From positions 4,154,001 to 4,218,000 of the forward strand of contig NZ_CP041656.2 of NCBI RefSeq assembly GCF_007290395.2: DNA of 64,000 bases, read 5' to 3'. Each line of letters opens with the position of its first letter. Position 1 is the stretch's first letter. The notes under the pieces are model-generated. The model ran no database searches and was not told the DNA's origin. It was given only the letters and a program-made list of their open reading frames with translations. Source of the stretch: Bradyrhizobium cosmicum. Lineage in GTDB: Bacteria > Pseudomonadota > Alphaproteobacteria > Rhizobiales > Xanthobacteraceae. Below are positions 1 through 7,783 of the stretch, piece by piece. Made by a program: the position numbers and the translations under genes.

Positions 1-1
1 C

Positions 2-58
2 CAGCAGGCCAATGTCGCCGTCAGCGAGATCGGCGCGTGGCTGAAGGGATTCGGCTGA
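2..58 (+). CDS. C-terminal end of an unidentified protein (partial)
   Basis: An open frame enters from the left edge and ends at a TGA at 56-58, leaving only 18 residues ending in AWLKGFG. It is too short to assign a family. The position just before the toxin-antitoxin pair and the codon use are consistent with a real gene end, but the frame could be accidental. Confidence 0.4.
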   Translation, partial: QQANVAVSEIGAWLKGFG

Positions 59-117
59 CGCGTGACGATCCGCAAGCGTTGGCCTGTCCCTTGACGAAGG
101 CCATCAGCGGCCGCATA

Positions 118-142
118 TTCTGGCCAGAAATTCTGGCTAGAA
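118..142. promoter_or_regulatory. Tandem palindromic operator of the toxin-antitoxin pair
   Basis: TTCTGGCCAGAA (118-129) is a perfect 12-bp palindrome. It is followed one base later by TTCTGGCTAGAA (131-142), the same sequence with one change, so the copies repeat every 13 bp. They end 23 bp before the antitoxin ATG. Type II antitoxins normally bind such sites and repress their own operon, so this is the likely autoregulatory operator. Confidence 0.65.
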
Positions 143-165
143 TAACGGAACTGGAAAGACTGAAC

Positions 166-423
166 ATGTCCAAGCGAGTCTGGTCGGTGCAGGACGCAAA
201 GAACCGCTTCAGCGAGGTGGTCATTGCGGCGCAACGCGCGCCACAGACCGTGACGCGGCATGGCAAACCCGCTGTGGTGATCCTGAATGCCGCGGAGTTT
301 GAACGCCTGCAGGAGCTGCAACGCGCGCGGGCACCCTCTCTTTCCGATCTGCTTCTTGAAATGCCGCAAGACGACGAGGAATTTCCGCGCGCGCGCATCG
401 CAATTCGTGACGTCGGCCTCTGA
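166..423 (+). CDS. Type II antitoxin, Phd/YefM family
   Basis: The protein has 85 residues. Its N-terminus (MSKRVWSVQDAKNRFSEVV) has the Phd/YefM DNA-binding fold signature, followed by a TRHGKPAVVIL strand and an acidic C-terminal tail (MPQDDEEFP) that would wrap the toxin. Antitoxins of this family neutralise the partner toxin and repress the operon. The ATG at 166 is preferred over in-frame GTG codons upstream because it starts exactly at the family N-terminus and lies just downstream of the palindromes at 118-142. Its TGA overlaps the toxin ATG, implying translational coupling. Confidence 0.85.
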   Translation: MSKRVWSVQDAKNRFSEVVIAAQRAPQTVTRHGKPAVVILNAAEFERLQELQRARAPSLSDLLLEMPQDDEEFPRARIAIRDVGL

Positions 424-833
424 TGTTTCTGCTCGACACCGTCACGCTGTCCGAACTGCGTCGGACCAGACGCAACCCGTCCGTGGTCGCCTGGATGGAG
501 CGGCAGCGAACGGCCGATCTTTTCCTCAGCGTCGTCAGCATCGGCGAAATCGAACGCGGAATCGCGCGTCAACGCGCTGCAGATCCGAGCTTTGCAGATG
601 CGCTCGCCGGCTGGCTGGATCGCCTTCTCGCTCTCTACGGCACACAAATCCTGCCGTTTGATCTGCAGACCGCACGTCGCTGGGGGACTCTCAGTGCCGC
701 GCTCGGCAATGAAAGCGCCGACCTCATGATCGCCGCCACGGCGCTCGAGCACGGGCTGACCGTCGTGACGCGCAATGTGTCGGATTTCAAGCCGGCGGGA
801 GTCCGCATCGTCAATCCATTTGAAGGCAAGTAG
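423..833 (+). CDS. Type II toxin, PIN-domain ribonuclease (VapC-like)
   Basis: This 136-residue protein covers a whole PIN domain. The first acidic residue is in MFLLDTVTLSE, the central one in SIGEIERGI, and the C-terminal acidic residues are in ADLMIAATALEHGLTVVTR and the following NVSDF. These four acidic positions bind the metal in VapC-type endoribonucleases, which cut tRNA or other RNA. The ATG overlaps the antitoxin stop (TGATG), the usual toxin-after-antitoxin order. No truncation is visible, so the pair looks intact. The specific RNA target cannot be read from the sequence. Confidence 0.88.
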   Translation: MFLLDTVTLSELRRTRRNPSVVAWMERQRTADLFLSVVSIGEIERGIARQRAADPSFADALAGWLDRLLALYGTQILPFDLQTARRWGTLSAALGNESADLMIAATALEHGLTVVTRNVSDFKPAGVRIVNPFEGK

Positions 834-874
834 CCAGCCTCGCCCCTCGAATTGCCATCCCCGGACACTTCAAA

Positions 875-1873
875 ATGCACTCTGCTGTTTTGCGCGCACT
901 GACCTGGCTCGGCGGCCAGGGCACGCGCGCGGTCGCCGCCGTCGTGTTCGTCGCCATGGCGGTTCCGCCGCTGGGCGTGCTGCTGCGGCCCTACATCACC
1001 GAAGCCATCTTCGTTCTGCTCTGCATCTCCTTCATGCGGGTCGATCTGGCCGCGCTCCACCACCATCTGCGCCGGCCGGCGCTGGTGGCGACCGCCACGG
1101 TCTGGACCACGATCGGCGTGCCGCTGATCGTGGGGCTGATCGCGCATGTCACCGGGCTTACCAGCCGCTCGCCCGGTCTCTTCCTCGCGCTGATGCTGCA
1201 GGGCATGGCCTCGCCGATGATGGCAGCGCCAGCGCTGGCCGCGCTGATGGGCCTCGATGCCACGCTCGTGCTGGTCACGCTGGTGGCTTCAACCGCGCTG
1301 GTGCCGTTCACGGCCTCGCTGTTCGCAGGCCTCTTCCTCGGCGACATGCTCAGCATCTCGCCGCCGGCGCTGGGCCTGAAGCTATCAGGCATCCTCGCGG
1401 CATCGCTGCTGGCCGCAACCTTGATCCGATGGACCTTCGGCGCGGACGCGATCCAGCGTCACAAGAAGCCGATCGACGGCTTCAACATCATCATCCTCCT
1501 GGCCTTCGCGGCCGCGATCATGGGCGATGTCGCAAGCGAGCTCGTGGCTCAGCCCCTGTTCACGATCGGTCTCGCGGCGCTGTCCTTCGCGATCTATTTC
1601 ACGCTGCTCGCCGTGACCACGCTGCTGTTCCGCCGCATCGGCTACGAGCGCGCCCTGGCGCTCGGGCTGATGGTGTCACAGCGCAATCTCGGCCTGATGC
1701 TGGCCGCGACCGCCGGCGCGCTGCCGCCCACCACATGGCTCTATTTCGCGATGACGCAGTTTCCGATTCATCTGGCGCCCTACATGCTGATGCCGATCGC
1801 GCGGCGCTTCACGGCGCGGGCGGTGACTTCCGGCACCGCGCCGGTGAGCAGCAAGCCTGGGCATGTGCTCTGA
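875..1873 (+). CDS. BASS-family (bile acid:sodium symporter-like) membrane transporter
   Basis: The 332-residue protein is almost entirely hydrophobic, with about nine or ten predicted membrane segments. It has the BASS/arsenical-pump type pattern of paired half-repeats, including a broken helix around MLQGMASPMMAAPALAAL and a second around SQRNLGLMLAATAG. Members move organic anions with sodium across the inner membrane. The substrate here is unknown; the family label is firmer than any substrate. The gene lies 41 bp after the toxin gene and probably has its own promoter. The ATG at 875 has no strong ribosome-binding site. Confidence 0.75.
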   Translation: MHSAVLRALTWLGGQGTRAVAAVVFVAMAVPPLGVLLRPYITEAIFVLLCISFMRVDLAALHHHLRRPALVATATVWTTIGVPLIVGLIAHVTGLTSRSPGLFLALMLQGMASPMMAAPALAALMGLDATLVLVTLVASTALVPFTASLFAGLFLGDMLSISPPALGLKLSGILAASLLAATLIRWTFGADAIQRHKKPIDGFNIIILLAFAAAIMGDVASELVAQPLFTIGLAALSFAIYFTLLAVTTLLFRRIGYERALALGLMVSQRNLGLMLAATAGALPPTTWLYFAMTQFPIHLAPYMLMPIARRFTARAVTSGTAPVSSKPGHVL

Positions 1874-1970
1874 AGCGATAACGGGAATGCTCCAAACGGG
1901 ACATTCCGAATGTCGCTTCTCTCGTCCCAAATTTACCCTTGCCAGGGGGAGCCAGCTCTGCTGACAGGCG

Positions 1971-2666
1971 TCACCCGACCCGCACGGTGAATTCGTTGCC
2001 GCGGCCTTCGTCGATGTCGAGCGACCGGGAGAAATATCCATTGGCGGGAGTGCGGACGTAGTCAAGATAGTCCTGCGCAAAGGCGTTCTCCCCGAAGATC
2101 ACGGCGCCGGGCGCCAACCGTGGCTCGATCAGTTTGAGCACCGGCAGGTACAGCGAAAACGCGCCATCGATCGATAGAACATCAACCTCGCCGCCGACGT
2201 CCTTGAGCGTGTCGAGCGCATCGCCCTCGCGGATCTCCACCAGGTCGGCAAGCCCCGCCGCTTCGAGGTGAGCCCGCGCCCGCGTCACTTTCGTGGGTTC
2301 GAGCTCGGAGCCGATCAGTTGTCCCCCGCCATTGTCGCGAAGCGCGGCCGCGAGATAAATCGTTGAGACCCCCATCGACGTGCCGAACTCGACGATCCGG
2401 GTCGCCCTGCGGGCGCGCACGACCGCGTAAAGGAAGCGGCCATAGGCTGGAGAAATCGCCAGGAAATGATCGGCGTGCCCCCGATACGTCGCCCGATAGT
2501 TCATCCGTTCCTCGTCGACAAACCTGGCGGCCAGATCCTTCAGCGTTTCGCCTGATGTCTCGACCTGCGCCATCATCTTGGCCATCAGGTCGCGATCCGC
2601 GGCGTCGGCATCGGCGTGGAGTTTGTCGAGCGTCTCTGCGACGCGCTTGCTGCTCAGCAGTGTCAT
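1971..2666 (-). CDS. Class I SAM-dependent O-methyltransferase-like protein
   Basis: The protein has 231 residues. A helical N-terminal cap (to about residue 75) precedes a Rossmann fold with motif I VEFGTSMGVSTIYLAAAL, then GSELEPTKVTRARAHLE, and an acidic EIREGDALDTL strand. This resembles the O-methyltransferase family 3 / caffeoyl-CoA type. The methyl acceptor is unknown. The ATG at 2666 follows GGGGAC on the minus strand. It is divergent from the AraC regulator, with a shared 122-bp promoter region. A clear paralogue lies at 30744-31409. Confidence 0.8.
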   Translation of the reverse strand: MTLLSSKRVAETLDKLHADADAADRDLMAKMMAQVETSGETLKDLAARFVDEERMNYRATYRGHADHFLAISPAYGRFLYAVVRARRATRIVEFGTSMGVSTIYLAAALRDNGGGQLIGSELEPTKVTRARAHLEAAGLADLVEIREGDALDTLKDVGGEVDVLSIDGAFSLYLPVLKLIEPRLAPGAVIFGENAFAQDYLDYVRTPANGYFSRSLDIDEGRGNEFTVRVG

Positions 2667-2754
2667 GAAAGTCCCCTTTCGGTGATGGCAAGACCGTTCC
2701 GGCCTCGACTGCCCGTTTGCGTAAAGGGAGGTCGCGTTGGCGTCATTACGAAGT

Positions 2755-2774
2755 CTGGACAAATTATTATCCAG
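2755..2774. promoter_or_regulatory. Candidate operator between methyltransferase and AraC genes
   Basis: CTGGACAAATTATTATCCAG is an inverted repeat with 7-bp arms, one mismatch and a 6-bp AT-rich centre. It sits in the divergent intergenic region, 15 bp before the ATG at 2789, and is more AT-rich than its surroundings. It may be the binding site of the AraC-type regulator or an overlapping promoter. Confidence 0.45.
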
Positions 2775-2788
2775 TCTCGCCAAGCGGC

Positions 2789-3634
2789 ATGGTAGATCGA
2801 GCGATGCCCATTCTCACAGACAGCTCCGTTGCGTCCGACTGGACCGAGCCCGACGAGGTCGCGCGCCCGGTCGTCGCCTATGGCATGGCGTCGAAGATGG
2901 TCGGGTCGTTCGAGCTCGACATGCACTGCCACGCCAAGGGGCAGATCATGCTCGTGCAGCGCGGCGCGCTGAGTTGCCGGGTGGAGGGCGGACTGTGGAT
3001 CGTCCCGCCGCGCAGCGCCGTCTGGATACCGGGTGGCGCGCTGCACGCCATCAAGGCGACGGGCACGCTCGAAGGTTATAGCGCGTTCGTCGCCGCCGGC
3101 ATCGATGCGGGGCTGCCGCAACGCTGCAGCACCGTCTCCGTGACGCCCCTGCTGCGTGAACTGCTGTTCCGTGCCGCCAGCCTGCCGTTGTTGTACGACG
3201 AGGACGGAGTGAATTCGCGTTTGATCGCGGTGTTGCTCGATGAGATCGCGGCCGCCAAGGTCGAGGACCTGCATTTGCCGATGCCGGTCGATCCGCGGCT
3301 GCGCGCTTTGGCCGACCTCATGATGGCCTCACCCTCCGACCGTGGATCGCTGGAGGGGTGGGCAGAGCGCGCCGGCATGAGCGAGCGGACGCTTGGGCGG
3401 CTGATCAGCCGGGAGACCGGGATGAGCTTCGGGCGCTGGCGCCAGCAGCTCGGCGTCATGCTCGCGGTGCAGTGGCTGGCCGGTGGCTCCTCGATCCAGC
3501 AGGTGGCCGCCGACCTTGGTTATGAAAGCGTGCCGAGTTTCGTCACCATGTTCCGCAAGACGCTCGGCACGTCTCCGGGCAGATACATGGCGGAGCGCCA
3601 TGCCGGCCGAAACGCGCGTTCTTCGCCTTGGTGA
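2789..3634 (+). CDS. AraC-family transcriptional regulator with cupin sensor domain
   Basis: About 281 residues. The N-terminal half is a cupin sensor, with SFELDMHCHAKGQIMLVQRG giving the metal- or ligand-binding strand. The C-terminal hundred residues hold two helix-turn-helix motifs (SLEGWAERAGMSERTLGRLI, then SIQQVAADLGYESVPSFVTM) and the typical ending KTLGTSPGRYM. It probably controls the divergent methyltransferase. The ATG at 2789 or the one at 2804 could be the start; neither has a strong ribosome-binding site, and the frame stays open further upstream. Confidence 0.85.
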   Translation: MVDRAMPILTDSSVASDWTEPDEVARPVVAYGMASKMVGSFELDMHCHAKGQIMLVQRGALSCRVEGGLWIVPPRSAVWIPGGALHAIKATGTLEGYSAFVAAGIDAGLPQRCSTVSVTPLLRELLFRAASLPLLYDEDGVNSRLIAVLLDEIAAAKVEDLHLPMPVDPRLRALADLMMASPSDRGSLEGWAERAGMSERTLGRLISRETGMSFGRWRQQLGVMLAVQWLAGGSSIQQVAADLGYESVPSFVTMFRKTLGTSPGRYMAERHAGRNARSSPW

Positions 3635-3671
3635 CACCGTCCCGCCCGCGCACGGCGTATGTACTACACGC

Positions 3672-4619
3672 CTACCCCGCCCGCGCCGCGCGCCGCAGCG
3701 CCTGCGGCGGCTGGCCGAAGGCACGGATGAAGGCGCGGCGCATGCGCTCGGGGTCGCCGAAGCCGGTCGCTTCTGCAACGAGCTCGATCGCCTCGCGCGA
3801 GGACTGCACGCGCTCGCGCGCGACCTCGATGCGCAAGCGCTCGATCGCTTTTGACGGCGTCGTACCGGTCTCTGCGGCAAAGGCGCGGGCGAAATGCCGC
3901 GCGCTCATGCCGGCGCGATCGGCGAGGTCTTCGACCGTCAATCGGGCATCCAGATTCTCGCGCGCCCAGGACAGCAGCGCGCCAAAGCGGCCGTTCGGCG
4001 TCTTCAACTCCAGCAGCGAGGAGAATTGCGACTGGCCCCCGCTGCGCCGGTGATACAGCACGAGATGCCGCGCGGCCTGCTGCGCGATCTCCTCGCCATG
4101 ATCCTCGGTGACCATCGCCAGCGCGAGGTCGATGCCGGCGGTGATGCCCGCCGACGTCCAGACATTGCCGTCGTGCGTGAAGATCTGGTCCGGCTCGAAC
4201 TTCACCTTCGGGTAGCGCGCGACGAAATCGCGCGTGCGTCCCCAATGCGTGGTGGCGCGGCGGCCATCGAGCAGGCCCGCTTCGGCCAGCACATAGGCGC
4301 CCGAACAGACGCTGGCGACGCGCACGCCGCGCTTCGCCAGCCGCTGCACGAAGGCGCGCGTGACCTCGCAGCGGGCCGCATCCGCCACGCCCGCGCCGCC
4401 CGCGATGACGAGTGTCGTGATCGCATTCGCCGACTTGAAGTCCCGCGCCATCATCTCGACGCCGGACGAGCTGCGCACCAGTCCCGCGTTCAGCGCCAGC
4501 ACCTTGATCCCGGTCGTTGCCTTGCCGAGACAGCGCGCCGCGACCTCGAACACCGAGATGGGACCTGCCGCGTCGAGCAACTGGAAATCGGGGAAGATCA
4601 GGATGCCGATCATGGTCAT
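3672..4619 (-). CDS. GlxA-family regulator: DJ-1/PfpI domain fused to AraC helix-turn-helix
   Basis: The protein has 315 residues. Residues 1-180 form a DJ-1/PfpI class I glutamine amidotransferase-like domain with the nucleophile-elbow sequence SVCSGAYVLAEAGLL. Residues 215-310 form an AraC DNA-binding domain (LTVEDLADRAGMSARHFARA and the ending FGQPPQALRR). Such fusions act as transcription factors for nitrogen or amino-acid related genes. It is divergent from a stand-alone DJ-1/PfpI gene at 4705, its most likely target. Start could also be the ATG two codons later. Confidence 0.88.
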   Translation of the reverse strand: MTMIGILIFPDFQLLDAAGPISVFEVAARCLGKATTGIKVLALNAGLVRSSSGVEMMARDFKSANAITTLVIAGGAGVADAARCEVTRAFVQRLAKRGVRVASVCSGAYVLAEAGLLDGRRATTHWGRTRDFVARYPKVKFEPDQIFTHDGNVWTSAGITAGIDLALAMVTEDHGEEIAQQAARHLVLYHRRSGGQSQFSSLLELKTPNGRFGALLSWARENLDARLTVEDLADRAGMSARHFARAFAAETGTTPSKAIERLRIEVARERVQSSREAIELVAEATGFGDPERMRRAFIRAFGQPPQALRRAARAG

Positions 4620-4704
4620 GTCCGAAAGTGAGGGAATTACGCCATTTTGGACAGAAGGGCATCATGACAGGCTGCACCCGTCAAGCTCATAGTTGGAGGC
4701 TCTC

Positions 4705-5391
4705 ATGTCGTCACCGCTCCAGATCGGACTTTTGGTGTTTCCGCGCGTCACCCAGCTCGACTTCACCGGGCCGTTGCAGGTCTTCGCGATGGTCCCGGGC
4801 GCAAAGCTGCATCTGATCTGGAAACGGATCGAACCGGTGCCGAGCGATTCCGTGATGACGCTGACGCCGACCACGACGTTCGCCGACTGCCCGCAACTCG
4901 ACGTGATCTGCGTGCCCGGCGGCGGCGGCACCAACGATCTGCTCAATGACGAGGAGGTGCTGGATTTCCTGCGCAGGCAGGCCGAGGGCGCCAAGTACGT
5001 CACCTCGGTCTGCACGGGATCGCTGGCGCTCGGCGCAGCCGGCCTGTTGAAAGGCTACCGCGCCGCGACCCATTGGAGCGCGATGGAGATGCTGAGCCAA
5101 TTCGGCGCGACACCGACCAAGACGCGCGTCTGCGTCGACCGCAACCGCATCACCGGCGGCGGCGTCACTGCGGGAATCGATTTCGCACTGACGCTGGTGT
5201 CGATCCTGGTCGACCGCACCACGGCGGAAGCGATCCAGCTCCAGATCGAATACAACCCCGCACCGCCGTTCAATTCCGGCTCGCCCGACACGGCGCCGGC
5301 CGAGGTGCTGGCGCTGCTCAGGGAACGCGGCGCCCAAAACCAGGCGCACCGCCTCGAGGCGGTGAAGCGCGCGGCCGAGCGGGTGAAGTAG
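4705..5391 (+). CDS. DJ-1/PfpI family protein (isonitrile hydratase-like)
   Basis: The protein has 228 residues. It contains the DJ-1/PfpI core with VICVPGGGGTNDLL, the cysteine elbow SVCTGSLALGAAGLL and RAATHWSAMEML. This pattern is close to isonitrile hydratase InhA and related cysteine-dependent hydratases, but the actual reaction is not proven by sequence. The ATG at 4705 follows GGAGG at 4695-4699 with good spacing, so the upstream TTG in frame is not needed. The neighbouring divergent GlxA-type gene probably regulates it. A hairpin downstream (5499-5528) may end transcription. Confidence 0.8.
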   Translation: MSSPLQIGLLVFPRVTQLDFTGPLQVFAMVPGAKLHLIWKRIEPVPSDSVMTLTPTTTFADCPQLDVICVPGGGGTNDLLNDEEVLDFLRRQAEGAKYVTSVCTGSLALGAAGLLKGYRAATHWSAMEMLSQFGATPTKTRVCVDRNRITGGGVTAGIDFALTLVSILVDRTTAEAIQLQIEYNPAPPFNSGSPDTAPAEVLALLRERGAQNQAHRLEAVKRAAERVK

Positions 5392-5412
5392 GCACTGCCT
5401 GCATCAGCATCG

Positions 5413-5488
5413 TCATTGCGAGCGCAGCGAAGCAATCCAGACTGCCACCGCGGAAAGACTCTGGATTGCTTCGCTGCGCTCGCAATGA
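5413..5488. repeat. Long palindromic repeat (28-bp perfect inverted arms)
   Basis: Arms at 5413-5440 and 5461-5488 are perfect reverse complements of 28 bp, separated by a 20-bp loop. The arm contains TTGCGAGCGCAGCGAAGCAA. Sequences of this kind are dispersed between genes in Bradyrhizobium-like genomes and probably belong to a REP/MITE-like family. Only one copy is visible in this window. Confidence 0.8.
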
Positions 5489-5498
5489 CACAACAGAA

Positions 5499-5530
5499 AA
5501 AGGCCACCCGGTTTCCCGAGCGGCCTTTCC
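5499..5530. terminator. Hairpin, likely terminator of the DJ-1/PfpI gene
   Basis: AAAGGCC (5499-5505) pairs with GGCCTTT (5522-5528) around a 16-nt loop, followed by pyrimidine-rich sequence. It lies between convergent genes and could work for the upstream plus-strand gene. Confidence 0.5.
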
Positions 5531-5823
5531 TGTCTTACGGCGGCTGCACATTTCATCGGGCGATTTCGGAGCTTCCAGACCGGGGGCCTATCTCCCGATC
5601 GAGTCCTGGTCGGCGGCCGCTGCATCTCGGGACAGTCGCGAACTGTTGCCCGAACCGAACGCGATGGTCTCCCATCTCCGTAAGATGGGACCATTGAGCC
5701 GCATCGCCTGCCGGGCGGCAATGGGCGCGCAGGCGCCATCCCCGCTGTTCCCGTTGTCCACAGCGATGTGAGGCGGATGCTGGTGCATCCAGTCGGACGG
5801 TGAAGATTCGGGAGACCGGCAGC

Positions 5824-6231
5824 CTAGCCGGGGATCCAGGGCTGATAGTCGCCGGTCGCCTTCGGACGCTTGCCGCTGGCGAGCGTCGAGCCCGAGGGGC
5901 GGTAGGCGTTGGCGGTGCCGGTGAGATTCGGCTGGTGCGGCTTTTCCCACTCGCGCGGCCGATAGTTGTCCTCGGTCGGCGGAACGTCGACGGTATGATG
6001 CATCCAGCCGTGCCAGGACGGCGGGATTCGGCTCGCTTCGGCGTAACCGTTATAGATCACCCAGCGCCGCTCGAAGCCGAGCGTCGGATCGATCACCCCG
6101 CCGCGGGTGCGATAGTAGAGGTTGCCCTGCTCGTCCTGGCCGACCAGCTCTCCGTACCGCTTGGTCCAGAGCTGGGTGCCGAACGTCTGGCCACTCCACC
6201 AGGTGAAGAACTTGAGAAAGAACTGTTTCAT
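5824..6231 (-). CDS. NADH:ubiquinone oxidoreductase subunit NDUFA12 family protein
   Basis: The protein has 135 residues. The sequence contains the NDUFA12/B17.2 hallmarks: the N-terminal amphipathic segment (MKQFFLKFFTWWSGQTFGTQ), VGQDEQGNLYYRT, RRWVIYNGYAEASRIPPSWHG, and the C-terminal RPSGSTLASGKRPKATGDY. In alphaproteobacteria this is an accessory or assembly-linked subunit of respiratory complex I at the inner membrane, encoded apart from the nuo operon, as here. The C-terminal PWIPG ending is the family's normal terminus, so the gene is complete. Confidence 0.93.
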   Translation of the reverse strand: MKQFFLKFFTWWSGQTFGTQLWTKRYGELVGQDEQGNLYYRTRGGVIDPTLGFERRWVIYNGYAEASRIPPSWHGWMHHTVDVPPTEDNYRPREWEKPHQPNLTGTANAYRPSGSTLASGKRPKATGDYQPWIPG

Positions 6232-6465
6232 GCGGCAAGGGCCCTGCTTCGTCTGGCCCTGATGCCATCCGGGCGGCGAAATGTCCAGTTCGGCCGGAGC
6301 GGACTTGCCCCACGCAAACGCGTGCCCCGCCCCAAATCGGACGCGATCCGTTCATGCCGGGTACAGCGACGGCGTGAAAATCTCCCCTTCACACGCGCAC
6401 AGCCGCGTGAACCCAGGAACTCTAGCCCACTCGATGGGTTTGCTTCCGGGAAAAGGAGTTTGAAC

Positions 6466-7110
6466 ATGAACAGTCTGAAGGTTTTAAGCGCCGCTGCAGC
6501 GCTGGCGCTGGTTCTTCCGTTGGCGACGCCGAGCTTCGCTCAGGGCCCCGGCCGTGGCGGTGGCGGTGGTGGCGGCGCTCATTTCGGCGGCGGTGGTGGT
6601 GGCGCTCACTTTGGCGGTGGCGGCGGTGGCGCCCGCTTCGGCGGCGGCGGCGCCGGCCCGCGCATGGGCGGCGGCAGCTTCGGTGGCGGTCCGCGGATCG
6701 GTGGCGGCGGCAATTTCGCGGCCGGCCCGGCGATGCGTCCGAGCGCTGGACCCGGCTTCGGTGGCGGTGGCCGCCCCGTAGCGACCGCGGGCAACAATTG
6801 GCATGGCGGCGGCGGTAACTGGCATCATGGCGGCGGCTGGCGTCGCCATGGCGGCGGCGGCTTCTGGCCCGGCGTCGTGGCGGGTGCGGCGATCGGCGGC
6901 ATCGGCTCGTACGCCTATTACGGCGGCGGCGGTTATTACAGCGACCCCTACTACTACGGCGATGACAGTTACTATGACGAGCCGTCAGTCGCGGTGGTCC
7001 CGGACACTGGCGGAGATTCGTCGGCCTATTGCGCGCAGCGCTTCAAATCCTACGACCCGGCCTCGGGCACGTATCTCGGCTATGACGGCCTGCGCCATCC
7101 CTGCCCGTAA
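6466..7110 (+). CDS. Secreted glycine-rich BA14K family protein
   Basis: The protein has 214 residues. A signal peptide (hydrophobic core ALALVLPLATPS, cleavage after SFA) is followed by a very glycine-rich region with repeated HFGGGGGG-like units (about residues 27-130). A short hydrophobic stretch (GVVAGAAIGGIGSYAYYGGG) precedes a BA14K-type C-terminus, CAQRFKSYDPASGTYLGYDG. BA14K proteins were described in Brucella as immunoreactive, lectin-like envelope proteins. The ATG follows AAAAGGAG. A long in-frame extension upstream is rejected because the signal peptide starts here. The hairpin at 7134 ends the unit. Confidence 0.85.
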   Translation: MNSLKVLSAAAALALVLPLATPSFAQGPGRGGGGGGGAHFGGGGGGAHFGGGGGGARFGGGGAGPRMGGGSFGGGPRIGGGGNFAAGPAMRPSAGPGFGGGGRPVATAGNNWHGGGGNWHHGGGWRRHGGGGFWPGVVAGAAIGGIGSYAYYGGGGYYSDPYYYGDDSYYDEPSVAVVPDTGGDSSAYCAQRFKSYDPASGTYLGYDGLRHPCP

Positions 7111-7133
7111 GCGCATCGACCATCTCTAGAGGA

Positions 7134-7166
7134 AGAGGCGTCGCATTGCAGCGGCGCCTCTTTCGT
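7134..7166 (+). terminator. Rho-independent terminator after the BA14K gene
   Basis: AGAGGCG (7134-7140) pairs with CGCCTCT (7155-7161) and is followed by TTCG. It lies 24 bp after the stop codon. Confidence 0.65.
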
Positions 7167-7360
7167 TTGGCGCGCGCACATAGCCCGTTACGCGCGCAGC
7201 GCGCGCATCATCCTTGCGATGTTCTGTAAATTTTTATCGCCGATGGACCTGTATTCACCACACCGTGCATATCTACAATGATCCAATCCCAAATTGACCC
7301 ACTGCTTGATTCGCCTATATCACCGACAGGTATGGGGACTTCGATCTACTGGGAAATGTC

Positions 7361-7783
7361 ATGCCGCGTATCCTCGTGGTAGATGACGATCCGATGGTCG
7401 GCGCGACCATCGAGGTCCTGCTTCAACGTCAGGGCTTCGACGTCACGCTGGCCGACGGCGGAGAAACGGGGCTGGCTGCGCTCGAAGCGCAGACGTTCGA
7501 TGTGATGCTGATCGATATTTTCATGCCGCATATGCGCGGCTTCGAATCCATCCGCATCTTTCACGAACGCGCGCCCGCAATTCCGCTGATCGCGATGTCA
7601 GGCTACGCGTTCGCATCATCCGCCTCGCCCTCTCCCGACTTCCTCCGCATGGCGCTGGAGCTCGGGGCTGCGCGCTGCCTGCGCAAGCCGTTCACACCGG
7701 ACGCGCTGCTGACCACGATCCGGGAATGCCTCGGCGGCTCCGGCGAGGCCGCACTGCCGAAGGACAAGAAAGAAGCACCTTGA
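7361..7783 (+). CDS. Single-domain response regulator
   Basis: The 140-residue protein is one receiver domain: acidic pocket ILVVDDDP near residue 4-11, phosphoacceptor aspartate in VMLIDIFMPH, the conserved MSGYA segment, and lysine in LRKPFTPDALL. There is no output domain, so it should act by protein contact, for example in a phosphorelay with the hybrid kinase directly downstream. The kinase start codon overlaps its TGA (TTGA), which indicates translational coupling. A promoter is expected in the AT-rich stretch 7215-7345. Confidence 0.9.
   Translation: MPRILVVDDDPMVGATIEVLLQRQGFDVTLADGGETGLAALEAQTFDVMLIDIFMPHMRGFESIRIFHERAPAIPLIAMSGYAFASSASPSPDFLRMALELGAARCLRKPFTPDALLTTIRECLGGSGEAALPKDKKEAP

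Larger units (their letters stand above)
5392..5823. other. Gene-free interval with repeat and terminator
   Basis: This 432-bp stretch between convergent genes holds the long palindrome at 5413-5488 and the hairpin at 5499-5528. The remaining 300 bp has short open frames on both strands but none with a convincing start, ribosome-binding site or family resemblance. Confidence 0.6.

Noticed and set aside
5800..6465. N-terminal extension of the BA14K protein
   Set aside because: The frame is open but overlaps the NDUFA12 gene; the signal peptide and ribosome-binding site place the real start at 6466.
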